Translations under genes and position numbers: made by a program
Source: Haladaptatus halobius
GTDB lineage: Archaea > Halobacteriota > Halobacteria > Halobacteriales > Haladaptataceae
Direction of reading: 5' to 3'
Assembly: GCF_020618475.1 (NCBI RefSeq)
Contig: NZ_CP085335.1
Location: 930,001-994,000, forward strand
DNA length: 64,000 bases
Shown here: positions 52,718-60,952 of the stretch, in pieces
Layout of the letters: each line of letters opens with the position of its first letter
Numbering within the stretch: position 1 is the first letter of the stretch
The notes under the pieces: generated by a model
What the model was told of the DNA's origin: nothing
The model's database searches: none
Seen by the model: only the letters and a program-made list of their open reading frames with translations

Positions 52718-53056
52718 ATGGACGGGGAGGAGGATTCGCTGCGTACGCTCTTACAGATACTCGCAGAGCCGCGGCGACGCTACGCGCTGTATCATCTCCG
52801 CCGACGCGACCGGTCGACGGTGACGCGCATCGCGGACAACGTCGCGGGGTGGATGGCCGCGGGACAAGGCGAACCCCTCTCGGGGGAGACGCACGTCAGA
52901 ATCTACACTGACCTCCACCATACCGACCTTCCGAAACTCGCTGCCGCCGACATCGTGAGATACCGCGGCGACGAGCAGGTCGAAGTCGCACGATTTCCGG
53001 AGGTGCTTCACGCCTTGCTCGACGTGACGCTCGAATTCGACGATGGGGCGACCTGA
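52718..53056 (+). CDS. DUF7344 winged-helix protein
   Basis: A 112-residue protein: MDGEEDSLRTLLQILAEPRR, RYALYHLRRRDRSTVTRIAD, NVAGWMAAGQGEPLSGETHV, then YTDLHHTDLPKLAAADIVRY. The pattern is that of DUF7344 proteins. The tryptophan of the usual AEW/AGW block is intact here, unlike in the broken copy near tRNA-Glu. It is divergent from the membrane-tethered ArsR-type regulator, with 102 bases between. DNA binding is inferred from fold; targets are unknown. Confidence 0.78.
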   Translation: MDGEEDSLRTLLQILAEPRRRYALYHLRRRDRSTVTRIADNVAGWMAAGQGEPLSGETHVRIYTDLHHTDLPKLAAADIVRYRGDEQVEVARFPEVLHALLDVTLEFDDGAT

Positions 53057-53122
53057 GCGACCGACGGTGCACGATTTAGTCCATCACTAATAAAGTCAAC
53101 AGTCCGCGAAGATTCGCGGACG

Positions 53123-53569
53123 ATGAGTCGGATGCAGCGGGCGCTATCGCTTATCGGTGTCGCGTTCTTCGTGGCCGGTATCGTCGTCACGGTCGGCGTG
53201 GTCGACCTGCCGACCCCCGGCGTGCAGTCGCAGTCGTCCGATTCTCTCCCTACGACCGTCGTGGACGATGGCGCTAGCGGTTCCGACGGCGCGGTCGGCA
53301 CGGAAGACCGGCCCGGCGCGAGCGCAGCCGAAGCGAGTGGCGAGGAAGACGAGCGAGACGAAGACGAGCGAAAACAAGAGCGGGAAGAGCGGAAAGAGCG
53401 GGCAGAAGAGGACGAGAGAGACGAGAAGGACGGGAAGGACGAGAAAAAGCAAGAAGAAAAAGAGAAGGAAGACGAGAAGAAAGACCGGGAGGAGCACGAA
53501 GACGGACACGGAAAAGACGAGTCGGGCGAGGACGAAAACGACGGAAATCGGGGACTCGGAAACGGGTGA
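53123..53569 (+). CDS. Membrane-anchored, highly charged low-complexity protein
   Basis: A 148-residue protein with a single N-terminal helix (ALSLIGVAFFVAGIVVTVGV) and a short Ser/Gly linker. The remaining ~80 residues are almost only E, K, D and R (for example EEDERDEDERKQEREERK). They would form a long charged helix or a disordered polyelectrolyte. The plus-strand frame carries the signal/anchor start and a normal stop, so I prefer it to overlapping frames. If the anchor is a signal, the charged part is outside. No family is recognised; its size and composition are unusual even for a halophile. Confidence 0.6.
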   Translation: MSRMQRALSLIGVAFFVAGIVVTVGVVDLPTPGVQSQSSDSLPTTVVDDGASGSDGAVGTEDRPGASAAEASGEEDERDEDERKQEREERKERAEEDERDEKDGKDEKKQEEKEKEDEKKDREEHEDGHGKDESGEDENDGNRGLGNG

Positions 53570-53577
53570 CGGCCCCG

Positions 53578-53784
53578 CTATCCACCCCACTCGCCGCGCA
53601 TGTCGCCGCCGATCCGTTCGCGCCACAACTCGAACTCGTCGTTGCACGGCTGATTCTCCCTGATGTGTACGATGAATCCCCAACTGCCGTCGTCGAGGGG
53701 GGCATCGCAGAACGGACAGCGTTTCGGATTGTTCCACTGGAAGTCGTCCCCGCGGGCGAGGCTTGGCTCGACATACCATGACAT
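53578..53784 (-). CDS. Small zinc-motif protein, DUF7501-like
   Basis: A 68-residue protein: MSWYVEPSLARGDDFQWNNP, KRCPFCDAPLDDGSWGF, IVHIRENQPCNDEFELWRER and IGGDMRGEWGG. The CPFC pair with a later His and Cys would fit a single zinc knuckle. The arrangement recalls the haloarchaeal DUF7501 family, from memory. It converges with the charged protein gene, nine bases away. Function is unknown; single-zinc haloarchaeal proteins often act as regulators. Confidence 0.6.
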   Translation of the reverse strand: MSWYVEPSLARGDDFQWNNPKRCPFCDAPLDDGSWGFIVHIRENQPCNDEFELWRERIGGDMRGEWGG

Positions 53785-53955
53785 AAGGTAGCATACTGTA
53801 AAATTTTCTGGGAAGTGATAGACATTTGGATTTGTTTTTAGGTATTTAGTGCATATATATCCACGAATACTCCTATTTTAGTGAATATTTCCACCCCTGA
53901 CGACTCCGACGCGCCGGTCGGCGGATTGAAGGGTCGCTTCCGCCTCGATACCCGT

Positions 53956-54735
53956 ATGAAAGCGTTCGCTCCGGGTAGCGTTACGGCGGTGTTCGCGCCG
54001 GCGGAGTCGGGAGACGGGTCGAAAGGTGCGAGCATGGCCATCGAGAACGGCGTCGTCGCCGACGTGCGGGCCGCGGCTCAAACCGAGGTATTCCTCGACG
54101 GCGACGCCACTGACTTCGAACCGGTCGAAGGCGTACTCGACGGACTCGGCGTCGCGGCGCGCGTCGAACTCGACGCCTCCGTCCCCGTCGGTTGCGGGTT
54201 CGGCGCGAGCGGCGCGGCGACCCTGGCGACCGCGCTCGCGGCGAACGAGTCGTTCGAACTCGGACTTTCGCGGGACGAACTCGTGCAGGCCTCGCACGTC
54301 GCGGAAGTCGAGGCGGGCACCGGCCTCGGCGACGTGTTCATCCAGTCGGCGGGCGGGCTGCTGATGGACGACGGGTCGGGTCGCAGGCGGTGGGAGCCGA
54401 CCGACGCCGTCGAGTACGTCTCTTTCGGCGGCGTGGCGACGAGCGACGCCCTCGGCGACGACGAACTCATGGCCAGAGTCGAGACGGTCGGCGGGCGAGT
54501 CCTCGATTTGCTTCCCGAGGAGCCGTCGCTCGAACGGCTGACCCGCGATTCGTGGACGTTCGCCCGCGAGATCGGACTGCCGACGGACAGGATTCGGGAG
54601 ACGGTAGCGGAAGTCGAATCCGCCGGCGGCGCGGCGAGCATGGCGATGCTCGGCGAGACGGTGTTCGCTGTCGGCGTCGAGGACGTCCTTCCTCACAGGA
54701 CGAGTATCTCGTTCGATGGTTCTACCGTCCTGTAA
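53956..54735 (+). CDS. Pantoate kinase
   Basis: A 259-residue GHMP-family kinase. N-terminal MKAFAPGSVTAVFAPAESGD and GASMAIENGVVADVRA; the ATP-binding glycine motif is PVGCGFGASGAATLATALAA; then VAEVEAGTGLGDVFIQSAGG. This pattern is the archaeal pantoate kinase (PoK), which phosphorylates pantoate in the archaeal coenzyme A pathway. A GTG at 53881 is at leaderless distance from a tatata element near 53855, but would add 25 unusual residues, so I chose the ATG. The phosphopantothenate synthetase partner is not in the window. Confidence 0.86.
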   Translation: MKAFAPGSVTAVFAPAESGDGSKGASMAIENGVVADVRAAAQTEVFLDGDATDFEPVEGVLDGLGVAARVELDASVPVGCGFGASGAATLATALAANESFELGLSRDELVQASHVAEVEAGTGLGDVFIQSAGGLLMDDGSGRRRWEPTDAVEYVSFGGVATSDALGDDELMARVETVGGRVLDLLPEEPSLERLTRDSWTFAREIGLPTDRIRETVAEVESAGGAASMAMLGETVFAVGVEDVLPHRTSISFDGSTVL

Positions 54736-54776
54736 CTACGCAACTTCTTATAGGAAGACGGCCCTCGAATTACCGT

Positions 54777-55447
54777 ATGGAGTACGAAATCACAAACGGG
54801 TCGAGCAACGCGGTTCTCACGGCCACGCTCGACGAGGGGAGACCATCGAAGCGAAGACGGGCGCGATGGTCAGTCGGAGCGCGAGTATGAACACCGAAGC
54901 GCGGGTCGGCGGGGGCGACGGTCTCAAGGGGATGCTCTCGCGGGCCATCAGCGACGAGCGCGAGATGGTGTCGAACACGTTCACGGCGGGCGTCGACGAG
55001 GCACACGTCACGCTTGCGCCGGACGCGCCCGACGACGTCGTCGCAATCGACCTCGCGGAGACCGGCCGCATCAAAGCCCAATCGGGGTCGCCGCTGGCGT
55101 GGACGCCCGAAGTGGAACACGAGACCGCACTCAACGACGCGCGGAACTTCTTCTCGTCCAACGAGCTAACCGTCCTCGCCATGACGGGCGACGGTATCGC
55201 GTTCCTCTCGTCGTAAGGGTCGATCTACAGCGTCGACATCGTGGACGACGACCCGCTCATCGTGGACGAAGACCACCTCGTCGCGTGGACGGACGGTCTC
55301 GACCTCACGCGCGAACGCGACGGCGGCATTAAATCCTCCGTACTCGGCGGAGAGGGGCGGATCACGCGGTTCTTCGGCGCGAGAACCGTCTGGCTCCAGA
55401 CGCGCAACCCACTCGTATTCGCGAACGCGCTCTCGACCGATAACTGA
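54777..55447 (+). pseudogene. AIM24/DUF124-family gene with frameshift and stop
   Basis: Three pieces fit one AIM24-type protein of about 223 residues: MEYEITNGSSNAVLTATLDE, then after one missing G (GGGG at 54836-54839) ETIEAKTGAMVSRSASMNTE, MLSRAISDEREMVSNTFTAG and AQSGSPLAWTPEVEHE. At 55214-55216 a TAA replaces the expected tyrosine codon of AFLSSYGSI. The same frame continues with DDDPLIVDEDHLVAWTDG, RDGGIKSSVLGGEG and RTVWLQTRNP, the family end. AIM24 homologues are conserved but poorly understood. Two independent lesions argue for a real pseudogene. A ttatagg element near 54748 is at promoter distance. Confidence 0.75.
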
Positions 55448-55501
55448 CGGGTCGGTCGCCGTCGGTTTTTTGCCGTTCGGCGGACTGTCTCTATCGGTAC
55501 C

Positions 55502-56344
55502 ATGTCCGACTCGGCGACCGGCGCCGACCGCGCCGCGGATCAGCGACGACGGGAGTCGAGCCATCACGAGCGGAGTCGCTGGCCCTTTGTCGCCGCGGTC
55601 GGCGCCGGAACGCTGTACGGCGGCGGCGCACTCGCGCTCTTGGGTCGGGCGACCGACGTGTTCCCCACGGTTCTCGGTATCGCCATCGCGGTCGTCGGGT
55701 TCGGGGTGTTCGTCGCGGGACTCGCTGGGTGGCTCGATTCGGCCTACGTTCGAGGGTATTGGCGCGAGCGAGCGGACGCCCGGAAACGACGGTCGTATCG
55801 GGCGACGATGGTGTTGTTCCTGCTCACCGATTTGGCGACGTTCGGCGCGGGATTCGCGTACTACTTCTTCATCCGCGTCGGCGGGTGGCCGCCGGGCGAC
55901 CTCCCGCACCTCTTGAGTTCGCTCGTCCTCGTCAACACGCTCATCCTCGTGCTCAGCAGTTTCACGCTCCACTTCGCGCACGGCGCGCTGGAAGACGAGC
56001 GCCGGGGGCGGTTTCTCGCGCTCCTCGGACTCACGGTGGCGCTCGGCGTCGCGTTCGTCGCGGGGCAGGTCGTCGAGTACTACGAATTCGTCGTGGGGGA
56101 CGGGTTCACCTTGTCGACCGGAATCTTCGGAAGCGCCTTCTTCGGTCTGACCGGTCTGCACGGCCTCCACGTCACGCTCGGCGTGGTGTTGCTCGGTATC
56201 GTCCTCGGACGTGCGCTGCGCGGGCAGTACGACGCCGAGCGGGACACCTCGGTCACCACCGTCTCGATGTACTGGCACTTCGTGGACGCCGTCTGGCTCT
56301 TCCTCGTCGTCGTGCTGTATGCCGGGGCGGCAATCGCCGGGTAG
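55502..56344 (+). CDS. coxC: Cytochrome c oxidase subunit III family protein
   Basis: A 280-residue membrane protein with about seven helices. The core has MVLFLLTDLATFGAGFAYYF, SLVLVNTLILVLSSFTLHFA, GTGFTLSTG-like VVGDGFTLSTGIFGSAFFGL, TGLHGLHVTLGVVLLGIVLG and SMYWHFVDAVWLFLVVVLYA. HGLHV and WHFVD are the signatures of subunit III of haem-copper oxidases. It stabilises the catalytic core and prevents turnover-induced inactivation. Subunits I and II are encoded a little downstream, on the minus and plus strands. Confidence 0.9.
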   Translation: MSDSATGADRAADQRRRESSHHERSRWPFVAAVGAGTLYGGGALALLGRATDVFPTVLGIAIAVVGFGVFVAGLAGWLDSAYVRGYWRERADARKRRSYRATMVLFLLTDLATFGAGFAYYFFIRVGGWPPGDLPHLLSSLVLVNTLILVLSSFTLHFAHGALEDERRGRFLALLGLTVALGVAFVAGQVVEYYEFVVGDGFTLSTGIFGSAFFGLTGLHGLHVTLGVVLLGIVLGRALRGQYDAERDTSVTTVSMYWHFVDAVWLFLVVVLYAGAAIAG

Positions 56345-56349
56345 GTCGT

Positions 56350-56910
56350 TCACCGTGGCGGCCGCCGCGTTCGCTCCTCCCGTTCGAGCACCATCCGGTA
56401 GAGCGGCGGCGTGAGGATGCCCAGAACGCCGAGAAGTATCGACACCACGCCGAGCGGGAAGAGCAAGGGATCGACGGAGAGACACGAGTTCGTCGAGGCG
56501 ACGGTCGCGTAGCGCACCGTCCCGCCGTCCGAGACGAGGATGCCGCGGCGGAACGCCCGGCGGTGGACGAAGCGCCCCCGAACCTCGGCCTCCCCTCGCG
56601 TGCTTCGAACCGCCTCCTCGAACGCGCGCCGTTCCGCCGGGGCCAGTTCGGAAACGTCGAAGCGGCGCAGCGTCGGCCCGGCCTGCGGGTTCGTGTACTG
56701 CTCCGACTGGCCGGGCGGATAGACGACGATGGTCGACTCCCCACACAGCCCCAGTTCCGCCTGCACCGCGGCGTAGCCGCCGAGGATGCCGCCGGCGATG
56801 CCGACCGCGACGAGGAGCGTCCCGAGGAACGGCGCGCCGTAGATCAGCAGCGTCGAAGCGGTCGGTCGGTCGTCCCGAATCGGTTCGGAAGAACGCTCGT
56901 CACCGCTCAT
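56350..56910 (-). CDS. DUF7979-like membrane protein of oxidase locus
   Basis: A 186-residue protein with a helix near each end: STLLIYGAPFLGTLLVAVGI with AGGILGGYAAVQAELGLCG, and PLLFPLGVVSILLGVLGILT. Between is a soluble domain of about 95 residues with FDVSELAPAERRAFEEAVRS and YATVASTNSCLSVD. The two cysteines (GLCG and NSCL) may form a disulfide outside the membrane. I recall this as the haloarchaeal DUF7979 family. Its ATG overlaps the coxA stop in an ATGA junction, so it belongs to the oxidase operon and may be an assembly or accessory subunit. Confidence 0.7.
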   Translation of the reverse strand: MSGDERSSEPIRDDRPTASTLLIYGAPFLGTLLVAVGIAGGILGGYAAVQAELGLCGESTIVVYPPGQSEQYTNPQAGPTLRRFDVSELAPAERRAFEEAVRSTRGEAEVRGRFVHRRAFRRGILVSDGGTVRYATVASTNSCLSVDPLLFPLGVVSILLGVLGILTPPLYRMVLEREERTRRPPR

Positions 56911-59171
56911 CGTTCGACCCGCCAGCGCGCCCCGACGTACTCGAACGTGACAGACAGGCCGACCCCGTAGAACCAGTGGGCGATGAGGACGAACACGAGG
57001 TAGCCGAGGAGCTGGAGCCCGGTCTGGCCGGTGTAGAACGCCAGCCCGAATCCGACCGAGATTATCGTCGCGTACGCGATGCCCGTGACGATCCGCGGGC
57101 GGCCCGGGAGGAACTCCGCCAGCGTGGCGAACAGGAGCGCCCACGTCGTCATCCCGCCGACGAGAAAGAGGAGGTAGCCGAGGGTGACGCCCCGCATCCC
57201 GACGAGTTCCGCGAGTTCGGAGAACGACGAGAGGTCGAACACCCCCAGAATCGTCGCCGTGAACAGGACGCCCGACATGAGCATGGTTCCGACTAATCCG
57301 CCGGTCGCGGCGGCGGCGGCGATGCGCGGTATCGTTGTAAGAAGCGGTTCCACGCTCCGGAGGATGGTCGGACTCCCCTCACCGGGGACGGTCGTCGAGG
57401 ACGGGCGCGTCACCTCGGGTTCCGTCGGTTCGATGTCGTACCGCTCCTCCAGTCGCCGCTCGAACCACTGCCACTCGCGGGTGAACTGCCGGGTGCGCTT
57501 CAGCCCCCACACGTCCGCGGTTCGTACCGGTTCCCCGCTCCAGTACGACCAGAGCATGTTGTACAGCCAGAGGAGGACGCTGAGACCAATGAGGAACGCG
57601 CCGACGGTCGCAACCCGCTGGGGCGGTGCGAACTCGGGCGGATAGACGGCGTACCGCCGCGGCAGGTGCAGCAAGCCCATGGCGATGAGCGTCCCGAACG
57701 TCACAACCGACCCGAAGACGAGCAGCACCGACTGGAACAGCGCGAGCTGGCGGTCGTACATCCGCCCCGTCAGGATGGGGTACCAGAAGTAGCTGGCCGC
57801 GACCATCGTGTACGGGATGATGCCCATGACGATCATGTGGAAGTGGCCGACGACGTAGTACGTCCCGTGGTAGACGATGTCGATGGGAATCGTGGCGAGG
57901 AACACGCCCGTCACGCCGCCGACGACGAACGTCCCGATGCTGGCGATGCACAGCACCATCGGCGCGGTCAGCCGGACGCTCCCCGACCAGATGGTCGTTA
58001 TCCAGTTGAACGTCTTGATCGCGCTCGGCACCGCGATGGCGATGGAGACGGCCATGAAGCTCGCCCGCAGACGCGGGTCGAGGCCGGTGACGAACATGTG
58101 GTGGGCCCAGACGCCGAAGGAGAGCACGCCGATGGCCAGCGTCGAGTAGACGATGTACTTGAACCCGAACAGCTTCCGCCCCACGAATTTCGGGAGGATG
58201 AAACTCATCAATCCCGTGGCGGGCAGGAAGATGATGTACACCTCGGGGTGGCCGAAGAACCAGAAGAGGTGTTGCCAGAGGATGGGGTCGCCACCTACCG
58301 GAGCGTAGAACATCGTGCCGAAGTTGCGGTCGAGAAGAAGCATGATGAGCGCGCTTCCAAGGAGCGGGAACGCGAAGAGGACGAGACCGCTCGTCGTGAG
58401 GATTGTCCACGAGAAGATGTCGAGGTTCGACCAGTCGACGTTCGGTCCGCGTTCGTAGAGTATCGTTGCGATGAAGTTGATGGCGCCGATGGTCGTGGCG
58501 ATGCCGGAGAGATGCAGGCCCAGAAGGAGGAAATCTATCTGCGGGTTCACCGTCTGCACCGAGAGCGGCGTGTACAGCGTCCAGCCGAGTTCGGGGTCGT
58601 GGAGCGTCCAGAAGAATCGACGGACGTCGCCGTGAAACCCGAGCAGGCCGAGTATCTGCCCGAGTATCTGGGCGGGGAGGCCACCGCGGACGAGGAAGAG
58701 CGAGGGAGGGAGGAGCCAGAAGCCGATGGCGTTCAGCCGCGGGAACGCCATGTCGTCGGCCTCGAGCAGCAGCGGGACGAAGTAGTTCGCGATGCCGAAG
58801 AACACCGGCGTCACGAAGAAAAAGAGCATCATGAGACCGTGGGCGGTGAAGAGGGCGTTGTAGGTTTCGGCCGACCAGATGTCGGCGGAGGGGGTGAGGA
58901 GTTCGGTTCGCATCATCATGGCGTCGGTGCCGCCCCAGAGCGCCGCGAAGGTGCCGAAGACGATGTACAGTATCCCGACCTCCCGGTGGTCGGTCGTCGT
59001 CGTCCAGCGAGCTACCGACTCCCTGAGCGTCCCGATATCGACGCCGAACTCGCGCCGCGACCGATACCCGCCGTCCGGTTCCGCGCCGTTCCGGCGGGAC
59101 AGCCACGCGACGAACCAACACCCCCCGAGCACCAACCCGAGAGCGACCAGTTCGACCACCGGTCGGTTCAC
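56907..59171 (-). CDS. coxA: Haem-copper oxidase subunit I with C-terminal membrane domain
   Basis: Taking the GTG at 59171, a 754-residue protein. An extra N-terminal helix (VELVALGLVLGGCWFVAWLS) precedes the 12-helix subunit I core. Visible: AHGLMMLFFFVTPVFFGIAN with the low-spin haem His; HLFWFFGHPEVYIIFLP with the Cu-B His and cross-linked Tyr; AHHMFVTGL with the other two Cu-B His; and YYVVGHFHMIVMG with the high-spin haem His. After residue about 590 a linker leads to a four-helix extra domain (GGLVGTMLMSGVLFTATILG, GYLLFLVGGMTTWALLFATL, LAHWFY-like FVLIAHWFYGVGLSVTFEY) that resembles DUF6789. It reduces O2 and pumps protons. Confidence 0.93.
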   Translation of the reverse strand: MNRPVVELVALGLVLGGCWFVAWLSRRNGAEPDGGYRSRREFGVDIGTLRESVARWTTTTDHREVGILYIVFGTFAALWGGTDAMMMRTELLTPSADIWSAETYNALFTAHGLMMLFFFVTPVFFGIANYFVPLLLEADDMAFPRLNAIGFWLLPPSLFLVRGGLPAQILGQILGLLGFHGDVRRFFWTLHDPELGWTLYTPLSVQTVNPQIDFLLLGLHLSGIATTIGAINFIATILYERGPNVDWSNLDIFSWTILTTSGLVLFAFPLLGSALIMLLLDRNFGTMFYAPVGGDPILWQHLFWFFGHPEVYIIFLPATGLMSFILPKFVGRKLFGFKYIVYSTLAIGVLSFGVWAHHMFVTGLDPRLRASFMAVSIAIAVPSAIKTFNWITTIWSGSVRLTAPMVLCIASIGTFVVGGVTGVFLATIPIDIVYHGTYYVVGHFHMIVMGIIPYTMVAASYFWYPILTGRMYDRQLALFQSVLLVFGSVVTFGTLIAMGLLHLPRRYAVYPPEFAPPQRVATVGAFLIGLSVLLWLYNMLWSYWSGEPVRTADVWGLKRTRQFTREWQWFERRLEERYDIEPTEPEVTRPSSTTVPGEGSPTILRSVEPLLTTIPRIAAAAATGGLVGTMLMSGVLFTATILGVFDLSSFSELAELVGMRGVTLGYLLFLVGGMTTWALLFATLAEFLPGRPRIVTGIAYATIISVGFGLAFYTGQTGLQLLGYLVFVLIAHWFYGVGLSVTFEYVGARWRVER

Positions 59172-59333
59172 CGTCGAAGTCCCCCGTTGCGTCCGCTCGC
59201 TCCCCACCCCGCAGACATGCGTGTTCCGTGTCGGCACCGATTACGATAAATCCGGAGGCCGATTCGGGATGGTCGATTCGAGCGAAGCGATTCGACGAGC
59301 GGTATCCGAGCTGATATCTCACTCCGCCCGCGA

Positions 59334-59342
59334 TAGCTATAT
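59334..59342 (+). promoter_or_regulatory. TATA box for coxB
   Basis: The element agctatatt lies about 30 bases before the ATG at 59368, a good leaderless-promoter distance. The divergent coxA start is about 165 bases away, so both promoters share this spacer. Confidence 0.5.
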
Positions 59343-59367
59343 TGACCCGACCGTTGACTCGGGAACG

Positions 59368-60135
59368 ATGCGACTTCGTCGCGCGGGGGTGTTCGCCTGC
59401 CTTTTGGCTGCGGTCGGAATCGTCGCCGTCGCTCCAGCGGCGGCCCAATCGGTCAACAAACGGCTCATCGAGCAGTTGAACTATCAACTGCTCTACGTGG
59501 CGATTCCGCTGACGCTCTTCGTTGAGGTCATCCTCATCTACGCGGTCGTCCGGTTCAGGGACAACGACGACCCGCTTCCGACGGCGGAAGACCCGCCCCT
59601 CGAAATCACGTGGACCATCGCCACCGCCATCATCCTCCTGTTCGTCGGTCTCGCGGCGTACACGGTGCTCGCCAGCCCGTACATCACGCCGGAGCAGCCG
59701 ACCGATTCGTCCCAGTCCGCCGGTAACGCCAACTCGTCCGATGCGGTGACGGTTCGCGGCCTCGCCTACCAGTGGGGGTGGCAGTTTAGCTATCCCGGCA
59801 CTAACACGACGACGCAGAACGAACTCGTCATCCCTGCGAACACCGACATCTATGTCCGGATGACCTCGGCGGACGTCATCCACTCATTGTTCGTCCCGAA
59901 ACTCGGCGTCAAGCAGGACGTGTTCCCGCGTCGAACGACGGTCATCCACACGCGCGTCTTCGAACCCGGAGCGTACCGCGGCTACTGCACGGAGTTCTGC
60001 GGCTCGGGACACGCGCGGATGCGAACGACCGTCAGGGTGCTGCCGGAAGACGAGTATCGGCGGTGGCTTCGAGGGAACGCGAGCGCGGGGAACGGAACCG
60101 CGACGAACGCGACCGCCGCGAACGCACCGTCGTAA
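59368..60135 (+). CDS. coxB: Cytochrome c oxidase subunit II
   Basis: A 255-residue subunit II. A signal peptide (LRRAGVFACLLAAVGIVAVA) is followed by two helices (YQLLYVAIPLTLFVEVILIY, WTIATAIILLFVGLAAYTVL) and a cupredoxin domain. The Cu-A ligands are visible: VIHSLFVPKLGVKQDVFPRR with the His, then YCTEFCGSGHARMRTTV with the two Cys, His and Met. It takes electrons from a halocyanin or cytochrome and passes them to subunit I. The C-terminus ends in an Asn/Thr/Ala-rich tail with N-x-T sites. I chose the ATG at 59368 because of the TATA box and the signal peptide. Confidence 0.93.
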   Translation: MRLRRAGVFACLLAAVGIVAVAPAAAQSVNKRLIEQLNYQLLYVAIPLTLFVEVILIYAVVRFRDNDDPLPTAEDPPLEITWTIATAIILLFVGLAAYTVLASPYITPEQPTDSSQSAGNANSSDAVTVRGLAYQWGWQFSYPGTNTTTQNELVIPANTDIYVRMTSADVIHSLFVPKLGVKQDVFPRRTTVIHTRVFEPGAYRGYCTEFCGSGHARMRTTVRVLPEDEYRRWLRGNASAGNGTATNATAANAPS

Positions 60136-60312
60136 CGAACGATGTCGGTTCGCCCGTCCCGGTCGCTTCGTCCGCCCAGGTCGGTCTTCTGCCCGAGTCG
60201 TTTCACCGGAAAGTCGCGTCTTCCGTGTCGTTCCGCGGCGGGTCGCTCCGCTGGCGAGTCGACGGTCGATAAAAATCGGTCGAAACGAGGAACGGGAACC
60301 AGGAACCGGCGG

Positions 60313-60675
60313 TTAGCTACTGCCGGAGAGCTGGACGTCGTCCACGGTCACACCGACGTCTTGGACGGTGATATCGATGCGGCAGATCTCGTACGTCTCG
60401 CCGTTTATCGATACCGTCAGTCCGTCGATGGTCGTCTGCGACTCCTCGACGGTGTACGTCTGGTCTTGGATGGTGGTGTTCGGGAGTCCCGGCCCTTTGA
60501 GCTGGGTATCTTCGATGGTTATCGTCGCGTCGCTGATGGTAATCTCTTGACTGCCGATCTCGTGGACGCCATCGTCGGAGGACTGCCCGTCCGCGAGAGC
60601 GACGGTCGTACCGCCGCCGATGAGCAGCACACTTACGAGGAGGGTCGCCACGAGTTTTCGGGATAGTGGTCGCAT
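60313..60675 (-). CDS. Secreted hypothetical protein, beta-rich
   Basis: A 120-residue protein with a signal peptide (LSRKLVATLLVSVLLIGGGT then TVALADG). The mature part is built of short repeating strand-turn units: ITISDATITIEDTQL, TTIQDQTYTVEESQTTIDGL, TVSINGETYEICRIDITVQD and VTVDDVQLSG. The repeating I/V-x-I/V-D-x-T style suggests a beta-solenoid or sandwich. A single cysteine is present. No family is recognised. The ATG at 60675 is preferred to that at 60690 as it gives a better signal. It is convergent with coxB, about 180 bases away. Confidence 0.62.
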   Translation of the reverse strand: MRPLSRKLVATLLVSVLLIGGGTTVALADGQSSDDGVHEIGSQEITISDATITIEDTQLKGPGLPNTTIQDQTYTVEESQTTIDGLTVSINGETYEICRIDITVQDVGVTVDDVQLSGSS

Positions 60676-60952
60676 GGTACGGTCGTCCATTTGGAGGCCA
60701 AGGGAAAAAACGGGGGTGATGGTTGGGAGGCGTTCTACTCGATTGAAGGAAGTTCATTTCGTCCAAATTTGAGATGAACAATCGCTCTAAAATCGTTGGA
60801 ATCGTTCATCGAGATTCTGATGTGGTTTTCGAAGCGGCGAAAATAACCCGTCGTTCGGCGTATCGGTAGAACCGTGCACGATCGCCTAGGCGAACCCAAA
60901 CGCGGGCTAAGCGAAGCCTGTCGTTCACCGTCGAGGCTTCCGCGCCGTCTCG

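Noticed and set aside
53157..53663. 168-codon alternative frame in the charged-protein region
   Set aside because: It encodes a Lys/Thr/Arg-rich product with no proper anchor or signal; the frame from 53123 has a clear helix and stop.
57379..59883. 834-codon minus-strand frame overlapping coxA and coxB
   Set aside because: Highly Arg/Pro/His-rich with no motif; it is an out-of-frame shadow of coxA, whose haem and copper ligands are all in the other frame.
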